Assembly: GCA_002352185.1 (NCBI GenBank)
Contig: DEHY01000061.1
Coordinates: 9,956 to 17,381, forward strand
Source of the DNA: Competibacteraceae bacterium UBA2788
GTDB lineage: Bacteria > Pseudomonadota > Gammaproteobacteria > Competibacterales > Competibacteraceae
Direction of reading: 5' to 3'
Length of the DNA stretch: 7,426 bases
Shown: piece by piece, positions 5,501-7,426 of the stretch
How the letters are laid out: each line of letters begins with the position of its first letter
How positions within the stretch are numbered: position 1 is the first letter of the stretch
Made by a program: the position numbers and the translations under genes
Notes under the pieces: model-generated
Told to the model about the DNA's origin: nothing
Databases searched by the model: none
What the model saw: only the letters and a program-made list of their open reading frames with translations

Positions 5501-7171
5501 TTACTTCCAGAAATCCGGCAGGAAGATCAGCAGCAGCGGGAAGACTTCCAGTCGGCCCACCAGCATGGATAAGGTTAACAGCCAGGTTGCCGTATCGTTC
5601 AGCGGCGCAAAGTTGGACGCCGTCTCGCCCAGACCGATCCCCATATTGTTGAGGCAACCCGCCACCGACCCGAACGCCGTCACCAGATCCACGCCGGTCG
5701 CCGCCAGCGCCAGCGAGAAGAAGCAGTAGCTGAAAATATACAGATAATAAAACCCCCACACCGCCTGCATGACCCGATCAGGAATGGGATGGTTGCCCAG
5801 CTTGACCGCAATCTGCGCGGACGGGCGGATCAGCAGCCGCGCTTCGCGCACGCTCTGCTTGTACAACAGCAGGAAACGGATGGCCTTGATGCCGCCGCAG
5901 GTCGAACCGACGCAGCCGCCGAAGAAGCTGCCCAGCAATAACAGCAATGGCACAAATACCGGCCAGTCCGCCGGATAGCCAATCGTTCCCAGACCGTTGT
6001 CGGTAATGACCGAGGCGGTTTGGAAAAAGCCATGGTAAACCGATTCCCACAACGGAAATTTGCCGCTGAAGTACAGATAAGCGCAAGCGATCACGATGAT
6101 CCCGCCCATGACCACCATGCAGAACCTGAATTCGGCATCGCGAAAAACGGCCTTGAGGCTGCGTGCGCGCCAGGCCATAAAGTACAGAGCAAAGTTGACT
6201 GCCGCCGCCAGCGAGAAAAACCCGGCGATGAGTTCAATAGCCGGGCTTTGGAAATAACCGATGCTGGCGTCGTGGGTCGAGAAGCCGCCCAGCGCCAGCG
6301 TGGCGAAGCTGTGACAAAGAGCGTCAAAGAAGTTCATGCCCCCCCACCAGAACGACAGGGTGCAGAGTACGTTCAGACCGACGTAGATGTACCAAAGGTT
6401 CTTGGCGGTCTCGGTGATGCGCGGCGTGAGCTTTTCATCCTTCATCGGCCCCGGCGTTTCCGCCTTGTAAAGCTGCATCCCGCCGACGCCCAGCATCGGC
6501 AGCAGGGCGACCGCCAGCACCACGATGCCCATGCCGCCGAGGAAATTCAGTTGCGCCCGGTAATACACAATCGCCCTAGGCATGGTGTCGAGGCCGGAAA
6601 GAATGGTGGCGCCGGTGGTGGTCAGCCCGGAAGCCGTCTCGAACACGGCGTCCACCAGCGGCATGTGCGGATTATCGGACAGCATGAACGGCAAGGCGCC
6701 CAGCAGCGACAGCAGAAACCAGAACGCCACCACCACGATGAAGCCGTCGCGGTTGCGCAAATCCACTTTGAACCGGCACACCGGCAGCCAGCACAGCAGG
6801 CCCAGCCCCAGCATCGTCGCCAGGGCCTGGGCGAACGGCATGACGACGCCATAACCGTCGTACCACCACGCCACCGCCATTGGTGGCAGCATGGTGGCGC
6901 TGAACAGGATCATCAGCAATCCCACCATGTGCAGCGCCGTCTTGATCGGCGCCCGTTTGATACGGTGCTGAGCGGGTTTGCCAACCGTGATCGGACTCGC
7001 CGGCGGTCTGGCGGTGATGGGTTCCTCAGCGCTCGGCGAACGCGGCGGTGCCGATTGAGTTTCCCACCATGGGTCTGGCGCGGCATTCCGATCAGGCAGT
7101 GCGTTTTCCGCGATTCCATCGCGCGAGGTTTGATCATGCATGGTTGAAAGATTCTCCCTCACAGGGTTCAT
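5501..7171 (-). CDS. trkH: Trk-type potassium uptake membrane subunit
   Basis: Inner-membrane K+-translocating subunit of the Trk system, normally gated by the cytoplasmic NAD/ATP-binding TrkA, which is not in the window. The hydrophobic core (about 78-550) shows the four repeated pore segments: T-T-T-G-A around 184-188, A-L-G-G-F-S at 293-298, T-D-N-G-L-G at 390-395 and N-N-M-G-I-G-L-G at 508-515. It also has the family blocks G-G-M-G-I-V-V-L-A (212-220), A-E-T-P-G-P (237-242), G-G-C-V-G-S-T-C-G-G-I-K (418-429) and the C-terminal G-R-L-E-V-F. The third filter departs from the usual T-T-G-aromatic pattern. With the ATG at 7171 there are 556 residues, some 70 more than E. coli TrkH. The excess is a Pro/Ala-rich, charged, non-membrane N-terminal tail. 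An ATG at 7141 (546 residues) follows a GAGGGAGA sequence about 11 bases upstream and is an equally good start; the ATG at 7171 has no visible ribosome-binding site. Confidence 0.95.
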   Translation of the reverse strand: MNPVRENLSTMHDQTSRDGIAENALPDRNAAPDPWWETQSAPPRSPSAEEPITARPPASPITVGKPAQHRIKRAPIKTALHMVGLLMILFSATMLPPMAVAWWYDGYGVVMPFAQALATMLGLGLLCWLPVCRFKVDLRNRDGFIVVVAFWFLLSLLGALPFMLSDNPHMPLVDAVFETASGLTTTGATILSGLDTMPRAIVYYRAQLNFLGGMGIVVLAVALLPMLGVGGMQLYKAETPGPMKDEKLTPRITETAKNLWYIYVGLNVLCTLSFWWGGMNFFDALCHSFATLALGGFSTHDASIGYFQSPAIELIAGFFSLAAAVNFALYFMAWRARSLKAVFRDAEFRFCMVVMGGIIVIACAYLYFSGKFPLWESVYHGFFQTASVITDNGLGTIGYPADWPVFVPLLLLLGSFFGGCVGSTCGGIKAIRFLLLYKQSVREARLLIRPSAQIAVKLGNHPIPDRVMQAVWGFYYLYIFSYCFFSLALAATGVDLVTAFGSVAGCLNNMGIGLGETASNFAPLNDTATWLLTLSMLVGRLEVFPLLLIFLPDFWK

Positions 7172-7208
7172 CGCGGCGGGTCATGGTTTATTATGAGTAT
7201 ATGAGGTA

Positions 7209-7240
7209 CTCGCCTGATCGCCCGGCATTGTACAGGCGAG
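7209..7240. repeat. Perfect 8-base dyad CTCGCCTG-N16-CAGGCGAG
   Basis: Arms at 7209-7216 and 7233-7240 are exact reverse complements around a 16-base spacer. Overlapping it, ATCGCCC (7217-7223) is the reverse complement of GGGCGAT (7240-7246), so the same bases can form a second, mutually exclusive hairpin. No T-run follows on either strand and both flanking genes point away, so it is not a terminator. An operator for a dimeric regulator or a leader-RNA structure is possible. Confidence 0.55.
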
Positions 7241-7295
7241 GGCGATTGTTTGAGAAACGGCAAAGACCGGTTAACTACCCGTTCTGCTTTCGATA

Positions 7296-7300
7296 AAGGA
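7296..7300 (+). promoter_or_regulatory. Ribosome-binding site of the PEBP gene
   Basis: AAGGA with eight bases to the ATG at 7309. It supports translation of this short partial frame and fixes its start. Confidence 0.7.
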
Positions 7301-7308
7301 AGAACGCC

Positions 7309-7426
7309 ATGAAATTCACCAGCTCCGCCCTGCGCGATCAGCACGCCATTCCCGCCGAATATGCGTTCGGCATCCCCGATCCGGAGCAGCACGTCGCTCT
7401 CGGCGCCAATATTAACCCGCCGTTTG
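7309..7426 (+). CDS. PEBP / YbhB-YbcL family protein (Raf kinase inhibitor-like), N-terminal part
   Basis: Only the first 39 codons are inside the window; the gene runs off the right edge. The translation begins MKFTSSALRDQHAIP and continues through A-E-Y-A-F-G-I-P-D-P-E-Q-H-V-A-L-G-A-N-I-N-P-P-F. Bacterial phosphatidylethanolamine-binding-protein homologues open in the same way: M-K-[LF]-T-S, I-P-x-x-Y-A-F-G, then H-V-A-L and N-x-N-P at the start of the ligand-binding fold. The conserved D-P-D and G-x-H-R-Y segments that form the anion pocket lie beyond the edge. There is no signal peptide, so it is likely cytoplasmic. The AAGGA site 8 bases upstream supports the start. It is transcribed away from trkH; its biological role in bacteria is poorly defined. 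The family call rests on a short stretch but the match is characteristic. Confidence 0.8.
   Translation, partial: MKFTSSALRDQHAIPAEYAFGIPDPEQHVALGANINPPF

Larger units (their letters stand above)
7172..7308. promoter_or_regulatory. Divergent intergenic region between trkH and the PEBP gene
   Basis: About 137 bases that must hold the start signals for trkH (minus) and the PEBP gene (plus). It contains an AT-rich patch at 7186-7203 with -10-like words on both strands (TATTAT on the plus strand, CATAAT and TATACT on the minus strand). A minus-strand TACAAT (7227-7232) matches the -10 consensus at 5 of 6 positions and sits inside the spacer of the dyad. None has a good -35 hexamer at 16-18 bases, so no promoter can be placed with confidence. 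Confidence 0.4.

Noticed and set aside
5493..5759. Minus-strand open frame of 88 codons at the trkH/acyl-CoA synthetase junction
   Set aside because: It lies in another frame within the conserved C-terminal part of trkH and is low-complexity Gly/Arg/Leu-rich sequence.
6020..7147. Plus-strand open frame of 375 codons opposite trkH
   Set aside because: Its translation is rich in His, Gln and Arg with no domain pattern, and it lies opposite the clearly coding trkH. Antisense shadow.
7209..7246. H-type pseudoknot formed by the two overlapping repeats
   Set aside because: The third strand connection would have no bases to span the 8-base-pair stem, which is sterically impossible; the pairings must be alternatives.

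Overview
The window is a GC-rich bacterial chromosome segment with compact, mostly one-directional genes. The protein families, the closeness of the encoded proteins to gammaproteobacterial forms (TrkH, NudC, HisC) and the tight hisC–NIF3 pairing suggest a gammaproteobacterium. That placement is inferred from remembered family features, not from a search. I see no insertion sequence, phage gene, tRNA, rRNA or CRISPR array, so this looks like core chromosome.

Layout, read in the direction of transcription (minus strand, right to left): trkH (K+ transporter membrane subunit), an AMP-forming acyl-CoA synthetase, nudC (NADH pyrophosphatase / NAD-cap hydrolase), an HD-superfamily phosphohydrolase, a class III adenylate cyclase fused to an FHA domain, then hisC and the first 42 codons of a NIF3/YbgI-family gene that runs off the left edge. 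At the right end, an intergenic region of about 140 bases holds an 8-base dyad, and a plus-strand gene for a PEBP (YbhB/YbcL-like) protein starts and runs off the right edge.

The three genes trkH, acyl-CoA synthetase and nudC are separated by 4 and 2 bases and are probably one transcript with coupled translation. The HD gene follows after 67 bases, which contain a weak terminator-like structure, and the cyclase follows after 33 bases behind a strong ribosome-binding site. A 100-base gap with a candidate promoter precedes hisC, and hisC and the NIF3 gene are separated by only 3 bases. The left pair is thus probably a separate unit of housekeeping genes. The middle block (NudC, HD hydrolase, cyclase-FHA) is a run of nucleotide-acting enzymes whose functional link is only suggested by position.

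I found no clearly new system. The points most worth checking are the altered third selectivity-filter segment of TrkH (D-N-G-L where T-T-G-aromatic is usual), the cyclase-FHA fusion beside an uncharacterised HD hydrolase, the dyad with mutually exclusive pairings between trkH and the PEBP gene, and a Gly-to-Asn change in the NudC Nudix box.
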